A DNA stretch of 64,000 nucleotides from Lutispora thermophila DSM 19022 (GCF_900142105.1 NZ_FQZS01000016.1:36192-100191); one strand, 5' to 3'. Shown: positions 45,975-55,262, counted from the stretch's first letter. The notes: generated from the sequence alone by a model not told the origin. Program-made: numbers and translations.

Positions 45975-46586
45975 ATGGATAAAAGAATAGAAGATACTAT
46001 GAAGGCTCTCGAAAAAAATAAGTTTAAAGTGAGGTATTTTAATGACTCAAAGACTGCTTCTGAAACATTGCTTAATGAAATCAGTTTATCAGATAAGGTT
46101 GGTATAGGAGGTAGCATTACTATTACTGAATTAGGTCTTCCAAAGGCATTGGTGGACAGAGGTAATACAGTATATTTCCATTGGTTAGAAACAACTCCAG
46201 AAGGTATGGATAACGCCAGAAGAAATGCCTCAAGAGCGGATATATATCTTACCAGCACCAATGCATTGACAGAAAAGGGGCAGTTGGTTAACATTGATGG
46301 AACAGGAAATAGAGTTACATCAATGATATTTGGACCAAAGAAGGTATATGTTGTATGTGGTATCAATAAAATCGCAGAAGATATTGATGGAGCCATGAAG
46401 AGAATCAAGGAAAATACATATAAGAATGCAAGAAGATTAAAACTGGATACTCCTTGTGCTATTACAGGGAAATGCAATGATTGCAGCAGCCCTCAAAGGA
46501 TGTGCAATGTTACAACAATAATTGAAAAGAAACCTTCAAAGACAGATATTGAAGTAATAATAATCGGTGAGGCCTTAGGTTATTAA
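45975..46586 (+). CDS. LUD-domain protein (LutC/YkgG-like)
   Basis: A 203-residue protein with the LUD domain seen in lactate-utilization and related proteins: VGIGGSITITELGLPKAL, DIYLTSTNALTEKGQLVNIDGTGNRV and a C-terminal cysteine cluster (CAITGKCNDCSSPQRMCN) that could bind an Fe-S centre. It is the first gene of a set with a Ptb-family enzyme and indolepyruvate ferredoxin oxidoreductase, so a role in 2-oxoacid or 2-hydroxyacid redox metabolism is likely. The specific reaction is unknown. Confidence 0.85.
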   Translation: MDKRIEDTMKALEKNKFKVRYFNDSKTASETLLNEISLSDKVGIGGSITITELGLPKALVDRGNTVYFHWLETTPEGMDNARRNASRADIYLTSTNALTEKGQLVNIDGTGNRVTSMIFGPKKVYVVCGINKIAEDIDGAMKRIKENTYKNARRLKLDTPCAITGKCNDCSSPQRMCNVTTIIEKKPSKTDIEVIIIGEALGY

Positions 46587-46611
46587 ATTATTAACATTGG
46601 GGGATGAAAGC

Positions 46612-47514
46612 GTGATAAGGGATTTTGATGAAATGCTGTCAATTGTAAAGAGCAATAAGACTATGAGAATTGCGGTGGCTGCTGCTCAGGACAAGGATGT
46701 ATTAGAAGCAGTAACATCTGCAGCTAAAATGAAGCTAGCAGAGCCTATATTGGTTGGAGATGAGGAAGCAATCAGAAGTTTTTTGAGAGATATGGATATT
46801 CCATATGATTTTAGAATAGTTAATGAACCTGATGTCATCAATGCTGCTAAAACTGCTGTATCTCTCGTAAAAGAGGGTGAAGCAGATTTTCTTATGAAAG
46901 GATTAATTCAAACTGCAGATATTATGAGAGCTGTTTTGGATAAAGATAATGGTTTGAGAACAGACAGCCTTATAAGCCATGTTATGGTTTATAAGACAGA
47001 TTCCTATGATAAGTTGTTGTTTCTGACAGATGGAGGTATCAATGTAGCACCTAATTTAGAGCAGAAGATTAAGATATTGGAGAATGCAATAACAGTATGC
47101 AAGGCTATGGGATTAGATAAAATTTATGTTTCTGTTCTTGCAGGTGCAGAGTCCGTTAATCCCAAAATTCCTGCCACAGTTGATGCAGATGCTCTAGCTA
47201 ATATGAAAGATAGATGGAGTCAGTTGAATACAGTTGTAGAAGGACCTGTGGCATTGGATTTAGCTATCAGCAAACAAGCTTGCCATCATAAGGGCTATAA
47301 AGGTGAAGGTGGAGGAAATGCAGATGTATTATTAGTTCCTTATTATGAAGTGGGAAATGCCCTTGGCAAATCATTGACTTACTTTGCAAATGCAAAGTCG
47401 GCAGGTATAATTATGGGAGCAAAGGTTCCGATTGTCTTAGTGTCAAGAGCTGATACATCTGAAACCAAGCTGCTATCTATTGCTTTAGGAAGCATTGTTG
47501 CAAATTATAAATAA
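46612..47514 (+). CDS. Phosphate acyltransferase of the Pta/Ptb family (phosphate butyryltransferase-like)
   Basis: A 300-residue enzyme that swaps CoA for phosphate on an acyl group, giving an acyl phosphate from which a kinase can make ATP. Motifs include RIAVAAAQDKDVLEAV, LMKGLIQTADIMRAVL, HVMVYKTDSYDKLLFLTDGGINVAP and a late AGIIMGAKVPIVLVSRAD. The GTG at 46612 follows GGGGGATG; a TTG at 46597 overlaps that site. Next to iorAB it is well placed to use arylacetyl-CoA or branched acyl-CoA, which is an inference from context. Confidence 0.87.
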   Translation: MIRDFDEMLSIVKSNKTMRIAVAAAQDKDVLEAVTSAAKMKLAEPILVGDEEAIRSFLRDMDIPYDFRIVNEPDVINAAKTAVSLVKEGEADFLMKGLIQTADIMRAVLDKDNGLRTDSLISHVMVYKTDSYDKLLFLTDGGINVAPNLEQKIKILENAITVCKAMGLDKIYVSVLAGAESVNPKIPATVDADALANMKDRWSQLNTVVEGPVALDLAISKQACHHKGYKGEGGGNADVLLVPYYEVGNALGKSLTYFANAKSAGIIMGAKVPIVLVSRADTSETKLLSIALGSIVANYK

Positions 47515-47531
47515 TAAAAGGGGGAAATCTT

Positions 47532-49280
47532 ATGAAACGTTTAATGTCAGGCAATGAGGCAATTGCCAGAGGTGCCTATGAGGCTGGAGTTACAGTTGCA
47601 GCTGCATATCCTGGAACTCCCAGTACAGAAATTTTAGAGAATATAATAGAGTACAAAGACTGCATTTATTCTGAATGGGCACCTAATGAAAAGGTTGCTG
47701 CAGAGGTTGCCATAGGTGCTTCCATAGGTGGAGCAAGAAGTTTGGCAGCTATGAAACATGTAGGTGTAAATGTTGCAGCGGATCCTATATTCACATATGC
47801 CTATCTTGGAGTAAATGGAGGTTTTGTATTGGTTTCTGCTGACGACCCAAGTATGCATAGTTCACAGAACGAGCAGGATAACAGATACTATGCAAAATTT
47901 GCAAAGATGGCAATGGTTGAGCCTTCAGATAGCCAGGAATGCAAAGATTTTCTTAAAGAAGCCTATAGAGTAAGCGAAAAATATGATACCCCCATATTGT
48001 TTAGGGTAACTACAAGGATATGCCATAGCAAAAGTATCGTCGAATTGGGAGAAAGAGAAGATGTAGAAGTTAAGCCTTATGTAAAGAATATTCCCAAATA
48101 TGTTGCAGCTCCAGCAAATGCAAAACTTGCCCATGCAAGAGTTGAAAAAAGGCTGCTTGAATTAGAAGAATATTCAAATCAATCACCTTTAAATAGAATT
48201 GAGTATAATAATAAAAAAATTGGTATCATTAGCTCAGGAATAGCTTATCAGTATGCAAAAGAAGTGTTTGGTGAAGATGCTTCTTATCTAAAACTAGGTT
48301 TTACTTATCCATTACCTATGAAATTAATTAAGGAGTTCTCAGAAAATGTTGAAGAACTCTATGTCATCGAAGAACTGGAACCATATATAGAAGAACAGAT
48401 TAAGGCGGCAGGAATAAAATGCATTGGTAAAGAAGTCATACCAAAATTATACGAGCTCAATCCAGAGATAATTGCTAAAGCTATTCTTGGAAAGACATAT
48501 GAATCAAAGACACTAGATGTAGAAGTTGTGCCGAGACCACCTGTGCTTTGCCCCGGTTGCCCACATAGAGGATTTTTCTACACCATGTCAAAGAAGAAAA
48601 ACAGAGTAATTACTGGTGATATAGGCTGCTATACTCTCGGAGCAAACCAACCCTTGGAAGCAATGGATACCTGCATATGTATGGGTGCCGGCTTTAGTGC
48701 AGGCATGGGTATATCCAAGGCCTTTGAAGTTTCAGGGAAAAAAGATAAAGTATTTGGTGTTGTTGGTGATTCGACATTCTTCCATTCAGGTATTACAGGT
48801 GCTATAGATATAGTATATAATAAAGGGAATATGGTTCCTGTAGTATTGGATAACAGGATAACAGGAATGACCGGGCATCAAGAGAATCCAGGTACAGGTA
48901 GAACACTTATGGGAGAACCTACAACAGAAATAGATGTTGTAGAAGTGCTGAAAGCCATAGGTTATAAAACAGTTAAGGTTGTGGACCCATGTGACTTGAA
49001 AGCCATGGAGAATACCGTGAAAGAAGCGGAAGAGGCAACTGAACCTTATGCGATAGTAACCAAGAGACCATGTGTATTGATAAAGGGACTACCTGCACCT
49101 AAAAATAAATGCATTGTTGACAGAGATAAATGTAAAAAGTGCAGGATGTGCTTGAAAGTTGGATGTCCTGCAGTCTTTTTTAAGGATGGAAAATCCTATA
49201 TCGAGCAATCAATGTGTGTCGGTTGTGAAGTGTGCATGCAGGTATGCAAATTTGATGCCATTGGAAGGGTTGGTGAATAA
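47532..49280 (+). CDS. iorA: Indolepyruvate ferredoxin oxidoreductase alpha subunit
   Basis: Oxidises aryl 2-oxoacids from aromatic amino acids to arylacetyl-CoA and reduces ferredoxin. The 582-residue protein starts with SGNEAIARGAYEAGVTVAAAYPGTPSTEI, has the CPGCPHRGFFY motif and the TPP-binding region GDIGCYTLG, then VVGDSTFFHSGITG. It ends in two 4Fe-4S binding motifs (CKKCRMCLKVGCP; CVGCEVCMQVC). Length and motifs are complete. It is followed by iorB after one base. Confidence 0.95.
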   Translation: MKRLMSGNEAIARGAYEAGVTVAAAYPGTPSTEILENIIEYKDCIYSEWAPNEKVAAEVAIGASIGGARSLAAMKHVGVNVAADPIFTYAYLGVNGGFVLVSADDPSMHSSQNEQDNRYYAKFAKMAMVEPSDSQECKDFLKEAYRVSEKYDTPILFRVTTRICHSKSIVELGEREDVEVKPYVKNIPKYVAAPANAKLAHARVEKRLLELEEYSNQSPLNRIEYNNKKIGIISSGIAYQYAKEVFGEDASYLKLGFTYPLPMKLIKEFSENVEELYVIEELEPYIEEQIKAAGIKCIGKEVIPKLYELNPEIIAKAILGKTYESKTLDVEVVPRPPVLCPGCPHRGFFYTMSKKKNRVITGDIGCYTLGANQPLEAMDTCICMGAGFSAGMGISKAFEVSGKKDKVFGVVGDSTFFHSGITGAIDIVYNKGNMVPVVLDNRITGMTGHQENPGTGRTLMGEPTTEIDVVEVLKAIGYKTVKVVDPCDLKAMENTVKEAEEATEPYAIVTKRPCVLIKGLPAPKNKCIVDRDKCKKCRMCLKVGCPAVFFKDGKSYIEQSMCVGCEVCMQVCKFDAIGRVGE

Positions 49281-49281
49281 G

Positions 49282-49854
49282 ATGAATAGCGTTAAAAATA
49301 TACTACTCGTGGGAGTCGGTGGACAAGGAACCATTTTGGTTAGTAAGGTTCTTACTGCAGGATTGATGAAAGCAGGATATGATGTAAAGATGTCAGAAGT
49401 TCATGGAATGGCACAAAGAGGAGGTAGTGTTACTACCCAGGTAAGATACGGTGAGAAAGTCTATTCACCGCTCATTGGGAAAGGCATGGCCGACATACTT
49501 GTTGCTTTTGAAAAGATGGAAGCAGTAAGATGGATAGATTATTTGAAACCTGACGGTATAGTAGTTGTCAACAATTATGAGATTCCTTCTATGCCAATAG
49601 CTACAGGAAAAGCTGAATACCCCCATGGCATTTTGGAATCTTTGAAAGATAATTTTAAGACCATAGTAATAGATGCTGCCCAGGCAGCAACTGAAATAGG
49701 GAATATAAAAACCCAGAATATAGTACTGCTTGGAGCATTAGTTAAGGCTTTCAATTTAACTGAAGTTGACTGGATAGAAGTGTTAAGAGAAACAATAACT
49801 GAGAAAATGTTAGATATAAACATTAAGGCTTTCAACAGAGGTATGGAGTTATAA
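49282..49854 (+). CDS. iorB: Indolepyruvate ferredoxin oxidoreductase beta subunit
   Basis: A 190-residue gamma-type subunit with the motif NILLVGVGGQGTILVSKVL and the segment EVHGMAQRGGSVTTQVRYG typical of 2-oxoacid:ferredoxin oxidoreductases. The ATG at 49282 is directly after the iorA stop, and GGTTGG is a weak site inside iorA, so translation is likely coupled. A longer frame opening at 49159 overlaps iorA and is not used. A terminator follows. Confidence 0.94.
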   Translation: MNSVKNILLVGVGGQGTILVSKVLTAGLMKAGYDVKMSEVHGMAQRGGSVTTQVRYGEKVYSPLIGKGMADILVAFEKMEAVRWIDYLKPDGIVVVNNYEIPSMPIATGKAEYPHGILESLKDNFKTIVIDAAQAATEIGNIKTQNIVLLGALVKAFNLTEVDWIEVLRETITEKMLDINIKAFNRGMEL

Positions 49855-49863
49855 TAATTGGGG

Positions 49864-49887
49864 GGGAGGATTATCCTCCCATTTTTT
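49864..49887 (+). terminator. Terminator after iorB
   Basis: GGGAGGAT and ATCCTCCC form a tight stem at 49864-49880, followed by A and six Ts. It lies just before the helicase ribosome binding site. Confidence 0.82.
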
Positions 49888-49899
49888 AAGGTGTTGCAT

Positions 49900-51948
49900 A
49901 TGAAAGCTGATTTGAGGAAATTGAATAAAGAACAATTGGAAGCTGTTAAGCATTATAAAGGGCCTTGCTTAGTGATAGCAGGGCCGGGAACAGGAAAGAC
50001 TACCGTTATTACTCATAGAGTAATGCATCTTATTAAAGAGTATAGAGTTAAGCCTAATGAAATATTGGTTATTACCTTTACAAAGGCTGCAGCGAGAGAA
50101 ATGGAAGAAAGATTCTGCAAACTCCCTTATTATCAGAAGGATTATAAGAGGGTTGCCTTTGGCACCTTTCATTCCATATTTTATAGAATACTTAGAGCTT
50201 ATAAGGGTTATAGACTTGAAAATCTTCTTGATGAGAAGGAAAAATACTATGTAATAAAATCTATTATAAAAACATTAGGATATGACTTTTATGAAGATGA
50301 GCAAGTTATTGAATCAATAATAAGCGAAATGTCTTATATGTACAATACACTTGCAAATATTGATGATTATGAAGCCTCATCAATTGACAATGCTGTTTTC
50401 AAGTCTGTATTCAAAGAATACGAAAAATATAAGTATTATAACGATAAGTATGATTACGATGACATGTTGGTGCATTGCTATAAACTGCTTATAAGTAACG
50501 AAGAAATATTAAACTCAATAAGGGCAAAATATAGATATATACTTATTGATGAATTTCAAGACATTAATAAAGTCCAATTTGAGATTATGAGGCTTATTGC
50601 CTATCCTGATAATAATATTTTCGTTGTCGGGGATGATGATCAATCCATATATAGTTTTAGGGGCGCCGATGCAGGAATAATGATTGAATTTTCCAGGATA
50701 TATAACACAGCAGTTAAAATAACATTAAGATATAATTATAGAAGTTGCAGTGCAATAATTAATTCAGCTATGTCTTTGATAAGCAACAACAAAAATAGGT
50801 ATGAGAAAAAATTCGTGACCGTTAAAGATATGGGCATCAATCCTTTAGTTGTAAGAGTTGAAGATTTTGAACAAGAAGCTAAAATAATATGTCAAAAGAT
50901 AATAGATCATGTTAACCAAGGCGGAAGTTATTCGGAATTTGCTGTTATACACAGGACCAATCTTCAGTCTAGAGCTTTCATTGATGCTTTTACTATTGCG
51001 AATATACCATATGTATCCTATGATGGTTTGGCATCAGTATACAATCATTGGTTGCTTAAAGACATATTAGCCTATTTAAAAGCTGCTATAGGAATTGATA
51101 GAAGGAATAGTCTTATAAGAATTATAAATAAACCAAATAGATATATACCTAGATACGTTATTGAAGAAAACATAGGTAAAGAAGGAGATTTTTTGGATAA
51201 TATTGCCATATATAGTTCGTTAAATGATTTCCAGAGAAAAAGTATTTATGAGCTGAAGGACAGCCTATGCAGAATAAGGAGTATGACAACCAGCAAAGCA
51301 ATAAAATACATACGAGGTTATATAGGTTATGAAGAATATATTAGAGATTATGCATTTGCTAAATCAATTGATGTTAAATTGTTTGATGAGTTATTAGATG
51401 AAATTAACAGTTCCTCTGAATCATTTGCAAAAATTAATGATTATATTGAACATGTTAGAATAATCCTTGAATCTGTTGATTATAAGTATAATGAAAATAG
51501 AAACACAAATGCTGTTTCATTAATGACAATGCATAAAGCAAAGGGTTTGGAGTTTGAACAGGTTTTCATATCTGGAGCTGTAGATGGTGTTGTTCCTTAT
51601 ATAAAAGGAGATGATATATCTTTAAGTGAACTGGAAGATGAAAGAAGGCTATTTTATGTGGCTATGACAAGGGCTAAAAGAGTATTATATATTTTTGTTC
51701 CCAAAAACAGATTTTCCAAGAAAGTTTATCCTTCCAGATTTATAAGAGAAATAGACAGTTGGCTTAAAGATTATAGAAATTCATTTAAATGTGGAGATAA
51801 AATTAATCATAAGCATTTTGGCGATGGTATAATAAAAGGAATAGAAAAAAGGGCAGAAGATTATATACTCACAGTAGAGTTTAAGAATGATACAAAGAGA
51901 TTAAACCTTGATGTACTTTTAAAAAATAAAATAATTACTTTGATATGA
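49900..51948 (+). CDS. UvrD/PcrA-like superfamily 1 DNA helicase
   Basis: A 682-residue ATP-dependent 3'-5' DNA helicase. Motif I is AGPGTGKTTV (27-36), with Ia LVITFTKAAAREME, II LIDEFQDIN, III VGDDDQSIYSFRGA, IV RYNYRSC, V MTMHKAKGLEFEQVFI and VI EDERRLFYVAMTRAK. The C-terminus ends in a PcrA/UvrD tudor-like domain (about 630-682, GDKINHKHFGDGII). The protein is shorter than PcrA (about 720-750), so it is a paralogue-type helicase of uncertain specific role. The ATG at 49900 has AAGGTG upstream; an upstream in-frame start at 49858 lies in the iorB terminator. Confidence 0.93.
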   Translation: MKADLRKLNKEQLEAVKHYKGPCLVIAGPGTGKTTVITHRVMHLIKEYRVKPNEILVITFTKAAAREMEERFCKLPYYQKDYKRVAFGTFHSIFYRILRAYKGYRLENLLDEKEKYYVIKSIIKTLGYDFYEDEQVIESIISEMSYMYNTLANIDDYEASSIDNAVFKSVFKEYEKYKYYNDKYDYDDMLVHCYKLLISNEEILNSIRAKYRYILIDEFQDINKVQFEIMRLIAYPDNNIFVVGDDDQSIYSFRGADAGIMIEFSRIYNTAVKITLRYNYRSCSAIINSAMSLISNNKNRYEKKFVTVKDMGINPLVVRVEDFEQEAKIICQKIIDHVNQGGSYSEFAVIHRTNLQSRAFIDAFTIANIPYVSYDGLASVYNHWLLKDILAYLKAAIGIDRRNSLIRIINKPNRYIPRYVIEENIGKEGDFLDNIAIYSSLNDFQRKSIYELKDSLCRIRSMTTSKAIKYIRGYIGYEEYIRDYAFAKSIDVKLFDELLDEINSSSESFAKINDYIEHVRIILESVDYKYNENRNTNAVSLMTMHKAKGLEFEQVFISGAVDGVVPYIKGDDISLSELEDERRLFYVAMTRAKRVLYIFVPKNRFSKKVYPSRFIREIDSWLKDYRNSFKCGDKINHKHFGDGIIKGIEKRAEDYILTVEFKNDTKRLNLDVLLKNKIITLI

Positions 51949-51966
51949 TATATTGAGGTGCATAGT

Positions 51967-52218
51967 ATGAGATATATTAAAGTTATCAGAATGTCAGGCA
52001 GTTATTTTGCAAGAGAATTTGAAAAAAACGAAAAATCAAAAAAAGCAATAAAAATTAGAGAAGTAGATGAGGAAACAGCTGCAGAGCAATTTATTTATGG
52101 AGAGGCAACAATAAAGGTAATATTTGAAGACTTAGATAGAGAGCCCATTGAGCTCTCAAATGAAAGTGATGAAGAGCTTATAAGAAGGTATCTGGGAACG
52201 AAGTTTTTAAGCAAATAA
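51967..52218 (+). CDS. Small conserved-looking protein of unknown function
   Basis: An 83-residue protein that I do not recognise. It opens with a short beta-like stretch (MRYIKVIRM), then a charged region and an acidic C-terminal helix (SNESDEELIRRYLG). No membrane segment. The ATG at 51967 has GAGGTG six bases upstream. The gap to the helicase gene is 18 bases, so the two are probably cotranscribed. Downstream, CTATAATG-G-CATTATAG (about 52235-52258) forms a hairpin before the next gene. Confidence 0.65.
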   Translation: MRYIKVIRMSGSYFAREFEKNEKSKKAIKIREVDEETAAEQFIYGEATIKVIFEDLDREPIELSNESDEELIRRYLGTKFLSK

Positions 52219-52299
52219 AGAATTAATATAATATTGCTCCTATAATGGCATTATAGTAATATTTATGTGAATAAATTAATTAAGAAAGGAAAGGATTAT

Positions 52300-53055
52300 A
52301 TGAAGTATAAAGCAGATATAGGTGTATTTGGCGGTTCAGGCTTATATTCTCTTATGAGTGATGTTGAAGAAATAGTTGTGGAAACACCCTATGGTAATCC
52401 CAGCGATAAAATAGCAATTGCGTCTATCGGAAATAAAAGAGTGGCGTTTTTACCAAGACATGGAAAGAATCATTCTTATCCTCCACATAAAATACCATAT
52501 AAGGCAAATCTTTATGCAATGAAGATGCTGGGCGTTAAGGGCATTATAGCGACAACTGCCTGTGGAAGTTTAAAACCAGAGATAAAACCAGGAGATTTTG
52601 TAATTTGTGATGATTTTGTAGATAGAACATGGGGGAGAGGTGACACATACTATGACGGGCCGGAAACCAAGCATATAACAGGAGCAGAACCCTATGATCC
52701 AAAATTGAGAAACTTGGCAATAGAGATTTGTGAAGAAATGGGTATAAGGGTACATAAAAAAGGCATTGTAGTAGTTATCCAAGGACCAAGGTTTTCAACA
52801 AAAGCAGAAAGTCGATGGTTTAGTAAAATGGGTTGGGATGTAATAAATATGACCCAATATCCAGAGTGCATATTGGCCAAGGAATTAGGGATTCCATATG
52901 TAAATATTTCTCTGATAACAGATTATGATGCAGGGCTAGAGGGAAATGAAGATATTAAGCCTGTTACGGAAGAAGAAGTGTTAAGAGTATTTAATGAAAA
53001 TAATAATAAAGTTAAAGAGTTGATTTTTAATATAATCGGTAGATTAGAAGTATAA
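52300..53055 (+). CDS. mtnP: S-methyl-5'-thioadenosine phosphorylase
   Basis: Cleaves methylthioadenosine (MTA), a by-product of polyamine synthesis, to adenine and methylthioribose phosphate. The 251-residue protein has the family phosphate-binding start GVFGGSGLYSL, PRHGKNHSYPPHKIPYKANLYAM, GDFVICDDFVDRTWGR and the substrate-site motif INMTQYPE. The NMT form favours MTA over purine nucleosides. The ATG at 52300 has AAGGAAAGG upstream. The Orn/Lys/Arg decarboxylase nearby fits a polyamine context. Confidence 0.9.
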   Translation: MKYKADIGVFGGSGLYSLMSDVEEIVVETPYGNPSDKIAIASIGNKRVAFLPRHGKNHSYPPHKIPYKANLYAMKMLGVKGIIATTACGSLKPEIKPGDFVICDDFVDRTWGRGDTYYDGPETKHITGAEPYDPKLRNLAIEICEEMGIRVHKKGIVVVIQGPRFSTKAESRWFSKMGWDVINMTQYPECILAKELGIPYVNISLITDYDAGLEGNEDIKPVTEEEVLRVFNENNNKVKELIFNIIGRLEV

Positions 53056-53072
53056 TTGCTATGGAGGTAAAA

Positions 53073-53687
53073 TTGAATAAGAAAGGGATTCTAATTGTTT
53101 TTGAAGGAATGGACCAATCAGGCAAGGGAACACAATCGAGATTGTTTGTTGAAAAACTAATTAAATCAGGTTATTCGGTAGAATACATGCATTTTCATGA
53201 TATAGAAACTCCTTTGGGAAAAGAGATTCAATCATTTTTAGATGGTAAAAGGAAATATAATCCTTTAGTAAGACAATTGTTATATACAGCAAACCGATAC
53301 GAAAAAGTAGAACATATAGAAAAAGTTTTGCAGGAAAAAGATTTTCTAATAATAGACAGGTATATTCCTTCGGGTATTGCTTACGGTATGGCTAATGGTC
53401 TAGATTTTGATTGGATGGTGAAATTAGAGAGCAGACTTCCTCAACCCGACATAGTAGTATTAATTGACATAAGCACTAACACATCAAGAAGCAGAAAACA
53501 TGAAGAGCAAAGAGATGTATATGAGAAGAATTATGATTATTTAGACAAAGTAAGGGAAGCATATCATATTTTAGCTGATAAATATATGTATATAGTAATT
53601 GATGGAGAAAGAGAAAAAGAGTTAGTACACGAAGAAGTCTGGGAAAAAGTCTGGAATAAAATAAATGTAAATAAAATAAATGAGTAG
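53073..53687 (+). CDS. Thymidylate kinase-like nucleoside monophosphate kinase
   Basis: A 204-residue P-loop kinase. Walker A reads FEGMDQSGKGTQS, the DR(Y/X) motif is IIDRYIPSGIAYG, and a lid region SRSRKHEEQRDVYEKNYDYL follows. These are hallmarks of the dTMP kinase family. I prefer the TTG at 53073, six bases after the GGAGGT at 53062; an ATG at 53061 overlaps the ribosome binding site. It follows mtnP closely. It may be the housekeeping tmk or a paralogue; the window does not settle this. Confidence 0.85.
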   Translation: MNKKGILIVFEGMDQSGKGTQSRLFVEKLIKSGYSVEYMHFHDIETPLGKEIQSFLDGKRKYNPLVRQLLYTANRYEKVEHIEKVLQEKDFLIIDRYIPSGIAYGMANGLDFDWMVKLESRLPQPDIVVLIDISTNTSRSRKHEEQRDVYEKNYDYLDKVREAYHILADKYMYIVIDGEREKELVHEEVWEKVWNKINVNKINE

Positions 53688-53712
53688 GGTTATGATCCTA
53701 CTCATTTATTTA
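53678..53712. terminator. Bidirectional terminator between the kinase and decarboxylase genes
   Basis: AAATGAGTAGG pairs with CCTACTCATTT, flanked by A runs on one side and T runs on the other, so it can stop transcription from both strands. It overlaps the stop codons of both convergent genes. Confidence 0.82.
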
Positions 53713-55185
53713 AAATATATTCAAGTCGCTCACTACTTTAATATAATTTACTTCTGGATCTTCAGTTCCCTGGACATAAAGATTAGCTTCTTTTAATGCT
53801 CTTACATAATCAATTATCTCTTTAGTTATCATCTCGCCGGGACATAATATCGGTATGCCTGGAGGATAAGCCATCAAAAATTCTGCACTTATCTGCCCCA
53901 TACTGTCAGCTAGGGGTATTGATACTGTCATGCTGTTGAAAGCATCTCTCGGTGTCAGCATTTGCTCTGGTATATTAGGCACATCAATTATTTCAATTTT
54001 TCTTCTTATAGAACAACATTGTATATCACTAATTTCTTTTAGTGCATTAATGAGTTTATCAATGGTTTCTTTAGTATCTCCAAGTGAAAATACACATAGT
54101 ACATTGTATAAATCAGACATTTCCGGTTGTATAAAGTATTTTTCTGCTAAAATTCTTTCCAATTCATATCCGCTTAATCCTAAATCTTTGCATGTTATTG
54201 TGACCTTAGTAGGATCAAAAGCATATGCACCTTTTTTCTTTAGTACTTCTTCACCAAAGCAATAGTATCCTTCAATATTATTAATGCTTTTCCTAGCATA
54301 ATTAGCCAGTTCAATTGTTTTATCCAAAAGCTTTTCTCCCTCAAAAACCATTTGCTTTCTAGCCGCATCCAAGGAAGCCAATAAAATATATGAGGGACTT
54401 GTTGTTTGAAGTAAGCTCATTACAGTTTTTACTCTATTAATATCTACAATACCTTTTCTTACATGCAATAATGAGCTCTGAGTCATTGAACCAATAATCT
54501 TGTGTGTACTTTGAGAGCAAATATCTGCTCCAGCGTCTACCGCAGAAATTGGCAGTTTGTTGTTAAAATGTAGATGTGGTCCATGAGCTTCATCTACTAT
54601 TAAGGGAATACCGTAACTGTGAACGATATCGACAATTTTTTGGATATCAGTAGAAACACCATAATATGTTGGATTTACAATTAAAACTGCTTTTGCATCA
54701 GGATTTGCTTCCAAAGCTTTTTCTACTGTTTCTGGGGTAACATTTAAAGCAACACCAACCGCACTATCAATTTCTGGCTGCATATATATTGGAGCTGCAC
54801 CACTAAGTATTATACCTGCTGTTACAGATTTATGCACATTCCTTGGTATTATGATTTTGTCCCCTGGTCCAACAACGCTCATAATCATAGCTTGTATGGC
54901 ACCCGAAGTGCCGTGAATTGAAAAGAATGTATAATCTGTATTATATGCATCAGCTGCTAGTTCTTGAGCAGCTTTTATTACTCCTGTAGGTTTATGAAGA
55001 CTATCTACCTGTTTAAATACAGTTACATCCATTGATAGTACATTTGTTCCAACAAAATTTTTAAAATCATTCCACATACCTTGTCCTTTTTTATGGCCAG
55101 GTACATGAAAGGGAATAGTTTTGTTATTTACATATTCCATAAGTGCATCAAACAAGGGGGTTTTACTTTGATCTAGTTTGTACAA
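53710..55185 (-). CDS. Orn/Lys/Arg decarboxylase (SpeA/CadA-like, PLP-dependent)
   Basis: A 491-residue fold-type I PLP decarboxylase of the short form that lacks the N-terminal wing domain, the same size as Bacillus SpeA. Motifs are FHVPGHKKGQGM at the start, SIHGTSGAIQAMIM, VDEAHGPHLHF, the PLP-lysine motif STHKIIGSMTQSS and a C-terminal PLADSMGQI...YPPGIPILCPGE. The substrate could be arginine, lysine or ornithine; motifs do not decide. The start is TTG at 55185 with only a weak upstream site, because no ATG fits. MTA phosphorylase on the other side of the terminator is consistent with polyamine metabolism. Confidence 0.9.
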   Translation of the reverse strand: MYKLDQSKTPLFDALMEYVNNKTIPFHVPGHKKGQGMWNDFKNFVGTNVLSMDVTVFKQVDSLHKPTGVIKAAQELAADAYNTDYTFFSIHGTSGAIQAMIMSVVGPGDKIIIPRNVHKSVTAGIILSGAAPIYMQPEIDSAVGVALNVTPETVEKALEANPDAKAVLIVNPTYYGVSTDIQKIVDIVHSYGIPLIVDEAHGPHLHFNNKLPISAVDAGADICSQSTHKIIGSMTQSSLLHVRKGIVDINRVKTVMSLLQTTSPSYILLASLDAARKQMVFEGEKLLDKTIELANYARKSINNIEGYYCFGEEVLKKKGAYAFDPTKVTITCKDLGLSGYELERILAEKYFIQPEMSDLYNVLCVFSLGDTKETIDKLINALKEISDIQCCSIRRKIEIIDVPNIPEQMLTPRDAFNSMTVSIPLADSMGQISAEFLMAYPPGIPILCPGEMITKEIIDYVRALKEANLYVQGTEDPEVNYIKVVSDLNIF

Positions 55186-55222
55186 CTTACTTTACACTTC
55201 CTTCCAAGCTACTATTATGAAT

Positions 55223-55262
55223 AAAAAAAAGCCTAACTTCGATGCAATAAGTAGAGGCTTTT
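55223..55262 (-). terminator. Terminator after the glycosyltransferase gene
   Basis: On the minus strand AAGCCT...ACTT pairs with AAGT...AGGCTT around a nine-base loop, followed by a run of eight Ts. It separates the glycosyltransferase gene from the decarboxylase gene. Confidence 0.8.

Noticed and set aside
45947..46477. 176-residue minus-strand frame over the LUD gene
   Set aside because: Antisense shadow; the plus-strand LUD protein has clear motifs and a good start.
49159..49281. Longer iorB reading frame beginning inside iorA
   Set aside because: The first 41 residues are iorA coding sequence in another frame; homologous IorB proteins begin at the ATG at 49282.
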